Source of the DNA: Oscillospiraceae bacterium
GTDB taxonomy: Bacteria; Bacillota; Clostridia; Oscillospirales; Ruminococcaceae
Reading direction: 5' to 3'
Assembly: GCA_017460955.1 (NCBI GenBank)
Contig: JAFTZY010000038.1
Coordinates: 1 to 64,000 of the forward strand
DNA: 64,000 bases
Shown here: one piece after another, positions 1 through 9,579 of the stretch
How the letters are laid out: every line of letters starts with the position of its first letter
How positions within the stretch are numbered: the stretch's first letter is position 1
The notes under the pieces: model-generated
The model's database searches: none
Told to the model about the DNA's origin: nothing
The model's input: the letters and a program-made list of their open reading frames with translations, nothing else
Made by a program: the position numbers and the translations under genes

Positions 1-123
1 ACTGTCTATGCCGAGGTGCCGCCGAGAGTGGAGTATTCGCTTAGTGAGCTTGGCGAAACGCTCCGTCCGATACTTGATGCGATGCAGGTCTGGGGAGAGG
101 AGTATAAGCAGAACAATATGTGA
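1..123 (+). CDS. HxlR-family transcriptional regulator, C-terminal end only
   Basis: The first 40 codons read in frame to a TGA at 121-123. The segment [16 protein letters not shown] followed by a tryptophan and a charged tail is the hallmark of the last wing-helix of HxlR-type winged-helix regulators, which often respond to redox or electrophile stress. The N-terminal helix-turn-helix lies outside the window, so DNA target and regulated genes cannot be judged. A rho-independent terminator follows at once. Base composition here is AT-richer than in the rest of the window, like the mobile remnants just downstream. Confidence 0.75.
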   Translation, partial: TVYAEVPPRVEYSLSELGETLRPILDAMQVWGEEYKQNNM

Positions 124-150
124 TATTAATAACCAAATAACTGAAAATAA

Positions 151-185
151 GCCCTCAGAAGCGTTTTGAGGGCTTTTTCTTTTTG
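151..185 (+). terminator. Rho-independent terminator after the HxlR gene
   Basis: GCCCTCA at 151-157 pairs with TGAGGGC at 166-172 and is followed by a T-rich run to about 185. It closes the transcript of the partial HxlR gene. Confidence 0.85.
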
Positions 186-253
186 ACGGTTAGTTTACGC
201 TCTGCAAGGTTAGTCGGTGCTGTGGGGCTTCTCCGTTCCGCTGACGGGCATTG

Positions 254-379
254 TCAAGCAGAAGTCGGCTCGGCAATGCCGTAAGTAGCTTCATACTCTC
301 TCACACGGCGATAAAAGGTATTAGCCGACAAGCCCATTCTACGCATAAAGTCCCTTCCTGTGTACTTGTTCTTGTGCTG
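254..379 (-). pseudogene. Fragment of an HTH protein, probably a resolvase C-terminus
   Basis: On the minus strand 41 codons are open between a stop and a TGA (254-256). They hold FMRRMGLSANTFYRRVREYE, a helix-turn-helix of the type seen at the end of small resolvase or recombinase proteins of clostridial mobile elements. There is no start codon or ribosome site, and the rest of the gene is missing. The fragment sits between an HxlR gene end and a broken serine recombinase, so it is best read as mobile-element debris. The family call rests on this short motif alone. Confidence 0.4.
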
Positions 380-492
380 TTATAGCACCAATTATGTTAT
401 AAAACAAATCAGACCGCGGAACAAATCCGAGGTCTATTTTGATGCAGGGGATATTTGGCTTATTTGCGTACTTTTATTTATATATGTTTTCT

Positions 493-1734
493 GAAATAAA
501 TGGTACGCTCGTGATACGAGTAAGAAGATCAGAGCCGTTTTCAAGGCAAAAGGTCAGTCGGGCAAGCATCTTTCCAACCCGATCTACGGCTACAAAAGGT
601 CGGAAACAGACAAAAACCTGTGGGTGATCGACGAAGAAGCCGCTGAGGTCGTTCGCAAAATTTTCAGATTGTGCATTGACGGTTACGGTCCGTCCAAGAT
701 TGCCCGTATTCTAACGCAGGAAGGTATCCCGACTCCGACTGTCTACGCTCTGTCTCAGGGCAGGGATAATGGTCATAAGAATGCCAAGCTGCACCGTTGA
801 GGAAGCGAAACGATTGCCCATATTCTTGAAAAGGCTGAGTATTGCGGACACACGGTCAACTTCCGTACTCATGTGAAGTCCTACAAAAACAAGAAGCGGG
901 TGGATAACCCGAAAGATGATTGGCTGATTTTCGAGAATACCCATGAGCCTATCATCACGCAGCAGGAATTTGATCTTGTGCAGGAGCTTCGCAGACATAA
1001 GCACAGACCTACCAAAATCGAAGAAGTCAATCCCTTTTCTGGCGTGTGTTTCTGTGCCGACTGTGGAAAGAAGATGTATCTGTGTCGAGCCAAGTCACTG
1101 ACGGCAGATCGGGAGCATCTGAAATGTGGTACTTATGCGAATGACAAGGACGAGTGTACAGCGCACTTCATTAGGACGATCGTGCTGAAAGAGATCATTC
1201 TTGGTGAACTGAACAAGATGATTTCCTTTGTAAAGGAGAATGAGGACGAGTTTGTGCAGGCTGCTATGGACAATTCTGTTCAGAAGCAGTCGTCGGAGCT
1301 TGCCCAGTCTAAGAAAAAGCTGAAAGACGCAGAGAAGCGCATCGCTGAACTGGACAGGCTGTTCACAAGGCTCTATGAGGACAACGTCTCGGTCAAAATC
1401 TCCGATGCGCGTTTTGCAGTGATGTCAACAGGATACGAGGACGAACTGAGGAAGCTCAAAGCGACTGTTGCCGAGCTTACTGCATATATTGAGAATGCTG
1501 AACAGAAGTCAGCGATGTGACAGCTTTCATCAAGGCAGTACAGAAATATGGCATATCACGGAGCTTACACCTGAGATCATGCATGAGTTGATTGAAAAGA
1601 TCCTTGTCCATGCTCCTGACAAAAGCAGTGGGCATCGCACTCAGGAGATCGAGATCCACTATCGTTTTAATGTTGCCGTAACGACTGCTGTCACTGACAG
1701 CATGAAATACGACAAAAAGAGAAAGGCTGCGTAA
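493..1734 (+). pseudogene. Large serine recombinase (TnpX/Tn4451 type), decayed
   Basis: Three reading frames together give the C-terminal two thirds of a large serine recombinase. The order is an ARDTSKKIRAVFKAKG linker helix near 505, the recombinase domain (IYGYKR, then DGYGPSKIARIL), a zinc ribbon with CADCGKKM and a later C at about 1050-1150, a coiled coil at about 1270-1500, and the typical TELTPEIMHELIEKI tail at 1555-1610. The catalytic resolvase domain with its serine is absent. Lesions seen: a frame change near 498-501, an in-frame TGA at about 798-800 where a Trp is expected, and two frame changes near 1510-1550. It cannot make an active enzyme. Codon use is AT-richer than that of neighbouring genes, consistent with transfer. 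Confidence 0.85.
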
Positions 1735-1833
1735 CCGCCGAGGCTACGCAACCTTATCTTCAAATCATAAATACTTCTTTACGAGTACCCGCCTTTGCCT
1801 TCGGGGCGCTTTTTTATGCAGCGGCATATTCCT

Positions 1834-1980
1834 TCATCCACCGATCTTCGGCTGCTCCGGCGTATAGGTATACATCCGCTCCCCGCCGGCATAGAATTCC
1901 ACAAACGTATCCACGGCTCCATGCAAAGGCGCATGTCCGCGCCCGCAGGTGTGTGTTGGCAGTTTCAGGGTGGTACTCCG
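1834..1980 (-). other. Open segment in frame downstream of the LtrA-like gene
   Basis: After the TAA of the LtrA-like gene (1981-1983) the same minus-strand frame stays open for 48 codons to a TGA at 1834-1836. The peptide has a natural-looking composition, including HGAVDTFVEFYAGGERMYTY near its middle. No start codon or ribosome site is present. It could be a 3' extension lost by a stop mutation, the tail of a gene cut when the upstream mobile element entered, or chance. The remaining stretch 1735-1833 shows no gene. Confidence 0.25.
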
Positions 1981-3132
1981 TTATGGGCTTTTCTTTGCGG
2001 CATGCCGGCGGTTGCGGAGACTGATGGAATGCAGCAGCAGAAAGATCCCGAATACATAGACAACGGTGACCGCGATATTGACCTGCATAAAGCGGCGCAG
2101 CACGATCATCAGCACAAGGAAGCTTGCGGCAATGCCCGCCATGATGAGAACGAAGCGCTTGTCCGGACGGCAGCGCTTTTTGGCGTAGCGCAGCCCCGCA
2201 AACAGGCATACATAGTACAGAACGAGCGAGGAGATCAGAAAGAGCAGCTTGGGCAGGAGCCGTATCTCCTCGTCCTGCATGAATTCGAGTCCCGTGGTGA
2301 TGTGGTTGAGTGCAAAGATCATGAAGATATGGAGCAGCATGTAGGTCAGGCCGTCGGTGCGCATCTCCCGGTCCACGATGTGGTCATAGAAGGTGCCATA
2401 GCTCAGGAAGAGCCCGGTGACGATGAGAAAGGCCATGAGGGAGAAATAGATGCGGTTCCAGGTGATCTCCCCTTCAAAATAGCCGGCAATGGCGATGATC
2501 ATTTCACCGAAGGTAAAGACCACATACAGCATCGCCCGCTCGGACAGATGGGAGAAATCCACGGCGGCGGGGTCCGTCTTCCGGCCGGAGAGGTTCGTGG
2601 CGATCATGCCAAAGGCAATGGCTGCCACAGCGCACCAGGAATGCACTGTTTCGCTAAAGGGCAGTGCGGCGATCACGATCACGCTCTGCGTCAGCAAAAT
2701 CGCTGCCATCCGTTTGATGCCGGCGGTTACGGCAGGCTGACCGCGGTGATTTCTCAGCTCGATGAGGTACTGCACGCCAATGTTGAGGAGGATGAGCGCC
2801 CAGGCGGCATGGTACTGGTTCTGGTAGGCCTGCCAGTGCTCCCGCGTCCCCTCCCCGATGAAATAGAGCAGGTACATGTTGATGAAGAGAAAAACGTGGT
2901 CGCGCAGACCGTTGCGGCCGTGCAGATTGATATAGTAGGCAGTGTAATTCCAGATCTGGATGACGGCAAGGGTGCAGAGCATGTAGGCCAGGAACATGGT
3001 CCCGTCGATGAAGCCGTCATGGACATGGTGCAGCAGGGAGTTGTTCCTGCCGATGATATAGACAAAGATCAGGTCGTAGATGAGCTCCAGATATTCGACC
3101 TTCTTTTCCTCACGGGTGCCGGTGGGCTGCAA
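1981..3132 (-). CDS. LtrA-like multipass membrane protein
   Basis: This 383-residue protein belongs by sequence to the bacterial low-temperature-requirement A (LtrA) family. It begins with EEKKVEYLELIYDLIFVYII, the family's signature first helix with its conserved E and D. About eleven to twelve hydrophobic segments follow, including one with FTFGEMIIAIAGYFEG. It should sit in the cytoplasmic membrane; the biochemical role of the family is not established. I start it at TTG 3132 rather than at an upstream ATG (3174) because AGGAGG lies 7 nt before the TTG and a sigma-A promoter overlaps the longer version. It is a single-gene unit read toward the mobile remnant. Confidence 0.75.
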   Translation of the reverse strand: MQPTGTREEKKVEYLELIYDLIFVYIIGRNNSLLHHVHDGFIDGTMFLAYMLCTLAVIQIWNYTAYYINLHGRNGLRDHVFLFINMYLLYFIGEGTREHWQAYQNQYHAAWALILLNIGVQYLIELRNHRGQPAVTAGIKRMAAILLTQSVIVIAALPFSETVHSWCAVAAIAFGMIATNLSGRKTDPAAVDFSHLSERAMLYVVFTFGEMIIAIAGYFEGEITWNRIYFSLMAFLIVTGLFLSYGTFYDHIVDREMRTDGLTYMLLHIFMIFALNHITTGLEFMQDEEIRLLPKLLFLISSLVLYYVCLFAGLRYAKKRCRPDKRFVLIMAGIAASFLVLMIVLRRFMQVNIAVTVVYVFGIFLLLHSISLRNRRHAAKKSP

Positions 3133-3162
3133 GGTGATCCCTCCTTCTGTTTGATCTATTCT

Positions 3163-3191
3163 ATTATAACACATTCTCCTTTGAGAATCAA
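3163..3191 (-). promoter_or_regulatory. Sigma-A promoter of the LtrA-like gene
   Basis: On the minus strand TTGATT (3191-3186) and TATAAT (3168-3163) are 17 bp apart, directly upstream of the TTG start at 3132. Confidence 0.8.
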
Positions 3192-3259
3192 GTAAAAAAC
3201 TGTAGGAGCACTGTCACCGTATTGTAAAAGTGATTTCCGCGTGCCGCATCGTGTATCCC

Positions 3260-3288
3260 TTGACATTTCCAAGGAAATATGCTATAAT
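3260..3288 (+). promoter_or_regulatory. Consensus sigma-A promoter of the vWA protein pair
   Basis: TTGACA at 3260-3265 and TATAAT at 3283-3288 have a 17-bp spacer. Both hexamers are perfect, so the two genes downstream (3356 and 4122) are probably well expressed. Confidence 0.9.
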
Positions 3289-3355
3289 ATCACCGAAGAT
3301 TATATTATGAAGATCCAATGCCCTTGCAGATCTATTTGAAGGGAGGAAGGCTTTC

Positions 3356-4075
3356 TTGAAATCCAACAAACTGATCGGGCTTGCCGTCTTTAACCTGGCA
3401 TTCGTGATTCTGGAGATCATACTGTACTCCAGAGGACTTGTCAATCTGGGGGCGCAGCCTGTTCCGGCGCTGATCGCAGGTGTCGTAAGTGCGGCTGCCT
3501 TCATCGGCGTCAATTATTGTATCCTGACCTTTTCCGGCAGGAAAAAGCGCTACCAGCCCGACAAGCTGCACTCCGTACAGGACTACCGTGAGGCACTCGA
3601 ATACTGGCAGCAGTCCGGCCATCCCTTCCAGCAGGAGGTCGCCATGGCCATCCGTCAGCTCGATCTGTTCTACCAGAAGCAGACCGCGCTGCGTGCGCTG
3701 CTCGGTGATGATGCCCGCAAGGAGGATAACCCCTTCCTGTCCGTCAGCGATGATGTCAAAAGTGCGCTTCTGACGAATATGAAGAAGATCCTCAACCGGA
3801 TGACCATCCTCGATCCGAACGAGCAGTCCCGCTACCAGATGCACAGCGAGTTTCTGCACCATGTCCTCGGACAGAACAAGCAGCTCCTGTCCCAGTATGA
3901 CAATCTCATCATTGAGATCTCCCAGATCGGCGATTCCAAGGAAATGGAAACGCTCAATCTTGAGGCCATCACCAATGCCCTGCGTGAGCTGCGCGATGAC
4001 CGTCCTGTTTCAAATTTGCAGGAGATGCCCGGCCAGTCCGGACAGATGCTGCGTTCCAACCCCGAGGACTTCTGA
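3356..4075 (+). CDS. Membrane-anchored protein of unknown function, vWA partner
   Basis: This 239-residue protein starts at a TTG with GGGAGG about 10 nt upstream. Two hydrophobic segments fill residues 5-25 and 37-60 and should form a short membrane hairpin. The remaining 170 residues are charged and helical and presumably cytoplasmic. I recognise no enzyme motif. It shares a strong promoter with the vWA/binding-protein fusion 46 nt downstream and has nothing else in its unit, so the two products probably act together at the membrane. The pairing recalls XpaC/TelA-type neighbourhoods of vWA proteins, but this protein does not look like either; that link is only a guess. Confidence 0.7.
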   Translation: MKSNKLIGLAVFNLAFVILEIILYSRGLVNLGAQPVPALIAGVVSAAAFIGVNYCILTFSGRKKRYQPDKLHSVQDYREALEYWQQSGHPFQQEVAMAIRQLDLFYQKQTALRALLGDDARKEDNPFLSVSDDVKSALLTNMKKILNRMTILDPNEQSRYQMHSEFLHHVLGQNKQLLSQYDNLIIEISQIGDSKEMETLNLEAITNALRELRDDRPVSNLQEMPGQSGQMLRSNPEDF

Positions 4076-4121
4076 TCCGTCAGAGTCCCTGCACCGCTCT
4101 TCATGTGAGCAAGGAGAAGCT

Positions 4122-5828
4122 ATGGCAAACACAAATTCCAACGGCAAGACCTTAGGCATCCTCGCCGGCATCGCTGTTGTGGCAGCCGGTGCCATCGGAC
4201 TGGGTGTCTTTGTGACGAGCAATCTCGGCAAGACCAGCTACGAGATCTCCGAGGAGGAGGCCACCAAGAAGATGGAGCGCATGCTCCGCAATGTCAATGT
4301 GACCTCAACGACGCCCCGCAAGGCAACCGTCGATTTCACCGGCACGGACCTGGCCAACAGCCTGCCGGAGATCTCCGAGTACCCCCTGACGGTCGTGGGT
4401 GACGGTCAGGTCAACATCGAGATCATTGCCTCCCCTGAGAAGGCCGGCAGCGGTACGGACGGCTGGCTCAACGAAGCAGCCAAGGCCTTCAATTCCCAGC
4501 GCAACCGCACCTCGAGCGGACAGACCATGTCCGTCTCCGTACGCAACATCTCCTCGGGTATGGCGTCGGATTACATCGTATCCGGCAAGTACCTCCCCGA
4601 TGCCTACACGCCCTCCAATTCCATGTGGGGCGCCATGGCCGAATCCAAGGGCGCGGAGCTGAGCACGGAATTCGGTACGGACCGTCTGGTCGGCAATGTA
4701 GCCGGCATCCTGCTTGCGGATGATATGATCAAGACCCTGACGGCGGATTACGGGGACATCACCATCGAGACGATCACGGAGGCGACCATGGACGGCAAGG
4801 TCTCCATGGGCTACACCTACCCCTACACCAGCTCCACGGGTCTGAACTTCCTGGTCTCCTCGCTCTACAGCTTTGACAGCAGCGATCCGCTCAGTGCCTC
4901 GGCTGTCAGCTCCTTCCAGAAATTCCAGGCAAACGTCCCCTTCGTCTGCTACACGACCCAGCAGATGCGCACGGCCATGAGCAGCGGCTCGCTCAATGCA
5001 TGCATCATGGAGTACCAGACCTACAGCAACGACTCCTCGCTCCAGAAGAAGTACAAGTTCATCCCCTTCGGTGTGCGGCATGACAATCCGCTCTACGAGG
5101 TCGGCAACATCGGCCTGGAGAAGGAGGAGGTCCTCCAGACCTTCACGTCCTACTGCCTGAGCGACAGTGAGCAGAAGGCGGCCTCCAAGTACGGCTTTAA
5201 CCAGATGAACGAATACAGTGCCAACGAACCGGAATTCGATGCCGTGACGCTCCTCAATGCCCAGCAGCTGTGGAAGGAAGAGAAGGACTCCGGCAAGCCC
5301 GTTGTTGCCGTCTTTGTCGCAGACGTCTCCGGCTCCATGAGCGGCGACCCGCTCAACCGGCTCAAGACATCCCTCATCAGTGCATCCCAGTACATCAACA
5401 GTAACAATTACATCGGCCTTGTCTCCTACAGCAGCGACGTGACGGTCAATCTCCCGATCGCACAGTTCGACCTCGACCAGCGCTCCTACTTTACGGGTGC
5501 CGTGCAGGATCTGACCGCCTCCGGCTCCACCTGCACCTATGATGCCGTGCTGCAGGGCATCAAGATGCTCCGGGAAGCGCAGGAGACCGTGCCGGATGCC
5601 AAGCTCATGCTCTTTGTCCTGAGCGACGGCGAGACCAATGTCGGTGCAAGCCTCCGGGACATCAGCGGCGTGGTCGGCTCCCTCAACATTCCCGTCTACA
5701 CCATCGGCTACAATGCCGACCTCTCGGAGCTCGGGACCCTCTCCGAGATCAACGAGGCCGCCACGATCGATGCGGACTCCGAGGATGTTGTCTACAAGCT
5801 CAGCGCACTGTTCAATGCACAGATGTAA
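4122..5828 (+). CDS. Membrane-anchored solute-binding-like/von Willebrand A fusion protein
   Basis: The 568-residue product has a transmembrane helix at residues 10-33 and a region at about 95-370 that resembles a type II periplasmic binding protein (VNIEIIASPEKAGSG, later GYTYPYTSSTGLNFL). A von Willebrand A domain fills about 395-568. The vWA domain has the metal-site motif DVSGSMS with D401, the threonine of STCTYD and the LSDGETN loop, so the MIDAS site looks complete. It most likely faces outward as a metal-dependent adhesion or assembly module; the ligand is unknown. The start at 4122 is chosen for AAGGAG 6 nt upstream; earlier codons in the frame overlap the preceding gene. It is the second gene of a two-gene unit. 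Confidence 0.8.
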   Translation: MANTNSNGKTLGILAGIAVVAAGAIGLGVFVTSNLGKTSYEISEEEATKKMERMLRNVNVTSTTPRKATVDFTGTDLANSLPEISEYPLTVVGDGQVNIEIIASPEKAGSGTDGWLNEAAKAFNSQRNRTSSGQTMSVSVRNISSGMASDYIVSGKYLPDAYTPSNSMWGAMAESKGAELSTEFGTDRLVGNVAGILLADDMIKTLTADYGDITIETITEATMDGKVSMGYTYPYTSSTGLNFLVSSLYSFDSSDPLSASAVSSFQKFQANVPFVCYTTQQMRTAMSSGSLNACIMEYQTYSNDSSLQKKYKFIPFGVRHDNPLYEVGNIGLEKEEVLQTFTSYCLSDSEQKAASKYGFNQMNEYSANEPEFDAVTLLNAQQLWKEEKDSGKPVVAVFVADVSGSMSGDPLNRLKTSLISASQYINSNNYIGLVSYSSDVTVNLPIAQFDLDQRSYFTGAVQDLTASGSTCTYDAVLQGIKMLREAQETVPDAKLMLFVLSDGETNVGASLRDISGVVGSLNIPVYTIGYNADLSELGTLSEINEAATIDADSEDVVYKLSALFNAQM

Positions 5829-5858
5829 TTCCCGTGCAGGCATAGGATAAACGCATTT

Positions 5859-5895
5859 CGCCATAGCATCCGGTTCTTTGCGGGATGCTATGGCG
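5859..5895. terminator. 13-bp hairpin after the vWA gene
   Basis: CGCCATAGCATCC (5859-5871) and its exact complement (5883-5895) enclose an 11-base loop. It follows the vWA gene by 30 nt and likely ends that transcript, although the T-tract is weak. Confidence 0.6.
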
Positions 5896-5919
5896 ATTCT
5901 TCGGAGTGGAAAAACCGTG

Positions 5920-5982
5920 ATGGAACGTATCGTGATCTATCTGCACGGGAAGGGCGGCAATGCACAGGGACCGATGCAGCTT
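5920..5982 (+). pseudogene. N-terminal stub of an alpha/beta hydrolase gene
   Basis: An ATG at 5920, after a plausible GGAG site, encodes MERIVIYLHGKGGNAQ, the first strand and oxyanion loop (HGKGG) of small alpha/beta hydrolases. The similarity stops after about 16 codons. The open frame then runs antisense into the 3' end of the GNAT gene, so the body of the gene has been deleted. Confidence 0.5.
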
Positions 5983-5987
5983 CCCGG

Positions 5988-6464
5988 TCACCGGATCGTA
6001 CAGCACATGATAAGCTCCTCATCCTGCGCACGCAATACGGTAAAGCCAAGCCTTTTGTAGAGGCGCACGGCTGCATTGGCCGCCTGCACCGAGAGGGAGA
6101 CCTGCGCATAGCCCGCCTCACGCAGCTCGTGCAGCATCGCACGCATCAGAGCGGTGCCGGTCCCCTGCCCCCGGTACGCGGGCAAAAGGGAGATCGCAAG
6201 TGAGGGGGTGTCCTCATCGATGTGGCCGTAGTCATCCATGATGCGCACCCAGACGGCCCCGATGATCTCCCCGTCCCTGTCGGCGACAAGGGCCCTGTCA
6301 TGGGGTGAGGTGCCAAAGTCCTGCGTATAGACCCGCAGCTCCGGCTGTTCCACGATCGAAAAGGGCGGCGGCTCCACGCCCTCGGGGAGAAAAATTGCAT
6401 GGTATAAAAAGGTATCGAGCAGCGGGTATTCCGCCGGCTCCATGGGCCGGATCGTGATCGCCAT
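5988..6464 (-). CDS. GNAT family N-acetyltransferase
   Basis: The 158-residue protein is the size of a single GNAT domain. Motif A, which binds the pyrophosphate of acetyl-CoA, is visible as LLPAYRGQGTGTALM near residues 93-107, and the closing strand has AAVRLYKRLGFTVL. Such enzymes move an acetyl group to an amine of a small molecule or protein; the acceptor cannot be read from sequence. AGGAGG lies 8 nt before the ATG. It begins 15 nt after the stop of the broken glycosyltransferase gene and is probably transcribed from that gene's promoter at 7243-7271, so it may remain expressed. Confidence 0.85.
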   Translation of the reverse strand: MAITIRPMEPAEYPLLDTFLYHAIFLPEGVEPPPFSIVEQPELRVYTQDFGTSPHDRALVADRDGEIIGAVWVRIMDDYGHIDEDTPSLAISLLPAYRGQGTGTALMRAMLHELREAGYAQVSLSVQAANAAVRLYKRLGFTVLRAQDEELIMCCTIR

Positions 6465-6479
6465 AATACTTCCCTCCTT

Positions 6480-7210
6480 TTAGCGGACGTTGTAGTAGAA
6501 TCCGTCCGCTGCCTCCCGGTCATGTCCGGTGAAGAGACGGCGGGTCAGATCGGGGCGGCGGACCAGGTACCAGTCGCCGAAGGTGTCGAACTTCCGGCTT
6601 GAGGTCACGATGCAGGACCTGCGCAGGGTGCCGTATTTCTTGCCAAAGCGCTTGCCGAGACGGCTGAGCCGCACGGCAAAGTCCATATCCTCCAGGCTCA
6701 CAAGACTCTCGTCAAAGCCGCCGATGCGCAAAGCATCCCGCCGGTAGCACCAGAACATCCCGCCCGAGAGCGGTGTACGGCTGCGGAGCATGACGGGTAC
6801 CAAATGCGCTGCCACGCAGACCGCGGTCACCGCGATCCCAAGGGACATCCTGTCAAAGCGTGAGCGGCTCCCGCCGCCGATGTACAGGCCGCTGCGGAGC
6901 ATCTGGCGGATCTCACGGAGAGAATCCGGTGTCATCTTGCTGTCGGCATCGACCGTGACAAGGATCTCCCCCCTTGCCGCACGGATCCCGGCATTGCACA
7001 CCTTGGCGATGCAGCGGCTGTCATCCTCGATCACCGTGCGCCGCAGCGTCCGGCAAGCGCTGCCGTTTTGTCCGTACAGCGGTTGGCCACGACAATGACC
7101 TCCACGCTCTGCGGCTGCACCCTTGCAGCAGCATGGCGCACTGCGCGCAGGCAGCCGACGATGTAGTCCTCTTCGTTATGGGCGGGGATCACCACGGAAA
7201 ATGTAGGCAT
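6480..7210 (-). pseudogene. Family 2 glycosyltransferase, interrupted by a one-base frameshift
   Basis: From an ATG at 7210 with AGGAGG upstream, the frame encodes MPTFSVVIPAHNEEDYIVGC, the nucleotide-sugar binding start of GT2 enzymes. It stops at a TGA near residue 57. The continuation is in another frame (VIEDDSRCIAKVCNAGIRAA, then the DADSKM metal site). Adding one G to the CGGTG run near 7033-7040 restores a protein of about 243 residues with catalytic Asp residues intact (SLEDMDFAVRL). It is either a recent inactivating mutation or a sequencing error. The acceptor is unknown. It heads a two-gene unit with the GNAT gene. Confidence 0.8.
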
Positions 7211-7242
7211 TCGCCATCCCTCCTTTGAAGCATGTTGGTTTC

Positions 7243-7271
7243 ATTATACAGCATGCCGCCCATGAAGTCAA
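7243..7271 (-). promoter_or_regulatory. Sigma-A promoter of the glycosyltransferase-GNAT unit
   Basis: On the minus strand TTGACT (7271-7266) and TATAAT (7248-7243) are 17 bp apart, 33 nt upstream of the ATG at 7210. Confidence 0.8.
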
Positions 7272-7340
7272 GTCCCTCAAAGAATATACAGGAAACGGCG
7301 ATAAAACATCAGGAAAGCCAGCAACAGAAAGGAGCTATCC

Positions 7341-8048
7341 ATGCCAGATACCAAGCGACCTGCCTTCCCGGAGAGCCGGGTGTTCCGGCCGGATCTTACG
7401 GATACCGAGATCACGGAGCTGCAATTCATTTCCCTGCTCGAGGGAAACATGATGCCGGTGCAGCAGTTTTTCACCTATTACCGATGTGCCATCATGGAGA
7501 TCGAGACGAAATTCCGGGTACTCGATGCGCAGTTCTCGCTCGACGGCGAGAGCAATCCGATCGAGTTCATCCAGTCACGCATCAAAAGCTACGGGAGCAT
7601 CATGCGCAAGATGGCTGTGCAGAACATCCCCCGGCAGCTCGACGCGATGGAGAAGGAGATCTACGACATCGCCGGCATCCGCGTGGTCTGCTCATTCCTG
7701 GATGATATTTACAAGCTTGCGGACTGCTTTTTGCAGCAGGACGACATCTTCCTCATCGAGCAGAAGGATTACATCAGGCACCCGAAGGCCAACGGCTACC
7801 GCAGCCTGCATCTGATCGTGGAGGTCCCGATCTTCCTTGAGCATGAAAAGCGCCGTGTCAAGGCGGAGGTCCAGCTGCGCACGATCGCCATGGATTTCTG
7901 GGCAAGCCTCGAACACAAACTGCGCTATAAAAAGGACCTGCCGCAGGAAAAGCTGGACATGCTGTCCACGGAGCTCAAGACCTGTGCGGATGAGAGTGCT
8001 GCCTGGGATATCCGGATGCAGCGGATCCGCGAGCGGCTCATGGAATGA
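7341..8048 (+). CDS. Small alarmone synthetase, (p)ppGpp synthase
   Basis: The 235-residue protein consists of only the RelA/SpoT synthetase domain, without the HD hydrolase or TGS/ACT regions, as in the RelP/RelQ/YjbM class. Key motifs are present: DIAGIRVVC, then HPKANGYRSLHL for GTP binding, then EVQLRTIAMDFWASLEHKL with the catalytic glutamate. It should transfer pyrophosphate from ATP to GDP or GTP, giving the stringent-response alarmone. AAAGGAG is 8 nt before the ATG. The gene stands alone between the divergent glycosyltransferase and the convergent enolase gene. I saw no clear -35/-10 pair for it. Confidence 0.9.
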   Translation: MPDTKRPAFPESRVFRPDLTDTEITELQFISLLEGNMMPVQQFFTYYRCAIMEIETKFRVLDAQFSLDGESNPIEFIQSRIKSYGSIMRKMAVQNIPRQLDAMEKEIYDIAGIRVVCSFLDDIYKLADCFLQQDDIFLIEQKDYIRHPKANGYRSLHLIVEVPIFLEHEKRRVKAEVQLRTIAMDFWASLEHKLRYKKDLPQEKLDMLSTELKTCADESAAWDIRMQRIRERLME

Positions 8049-8051
8049 AAA

Positions 8052-8081
8052 ACGGAGGCACCCCGCAAAGGGTGCCTCCGT
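8052..8081. terminator. Shared terminator between alarmone synthetase and enolase
   Basis: ACGGAGGCACCC (8052-8063) and GGGTGCCTCCGT (8070-8081) form a 12-bp stem with a six-base loop between the convergent genes, so it can serve both strands. Confidence 0.8.
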
Positions 8082-8104
8082 CATTGCTTATAGGATGTCC
8101 GCGC

Positions 8105-9421
<1,317 letters not shown>

Positions 9422-9424
9422 TTA

Positions 9425-9469
9425 GCGGACTTGCATGTCCGCAGTAAAAATCTTGCTGGTGTTTCACCA
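9425..9469 (-). other. Two hairpins in the enolase 5' leader
   Basis: In the transcribed leader TGGTG-N3-CACCA (9469-9457) and GCGGAC-N6-GTCCGC (9442-9425) can fold, the second ending about 20 nt before the start codon. They may stabilise the mRNA or affect translation. No known riboswitch pattern was recognised. Confidence 0.5.
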
Positions 9470-9478
9470 ACCGTTTTC

Positions 9479-9507
9479 ATTATAACACATTGTAACTTTT
9501 TTGTCAA
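9479..9507 (-). promoter_or_regulatory. Consensus promoter of eno
   Basis: On the minus strand TTGACA (9507-9502) and TATAAT (9484-9479) are perfect hexamers separated by 17 bp. Confidence 0.92.
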
Positions 9508-9579
9508 TACTTTGCTGGATTTTTTACAAAGATGCCCTTGAAATCAGTGCCAAAACTGACAGATCCGCTGATAACGGAC

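Noticed and set aside
1795..3195. Long plus-strand open frame opposite the LtrA-like gene, and similar long antisense frames opposite eno, hydA, hydB, the GH59-like gene (15935-18091) and the dockerin lipoprotein (18693-21497)
   Set aside because: They mirror the codon structure of well-supported genes, have low-complexity His/Gly/Val-rich peptides, lack ribosome sites and match no family. GC-rich third positions explain them.
7277..7340. Promoter for the alarmone synthetase
   Set aside because: AT-rich steps such as GATAAAAC are present but no -35/-10 pair with 16-18 bp spacing could be found, so none is claimed.
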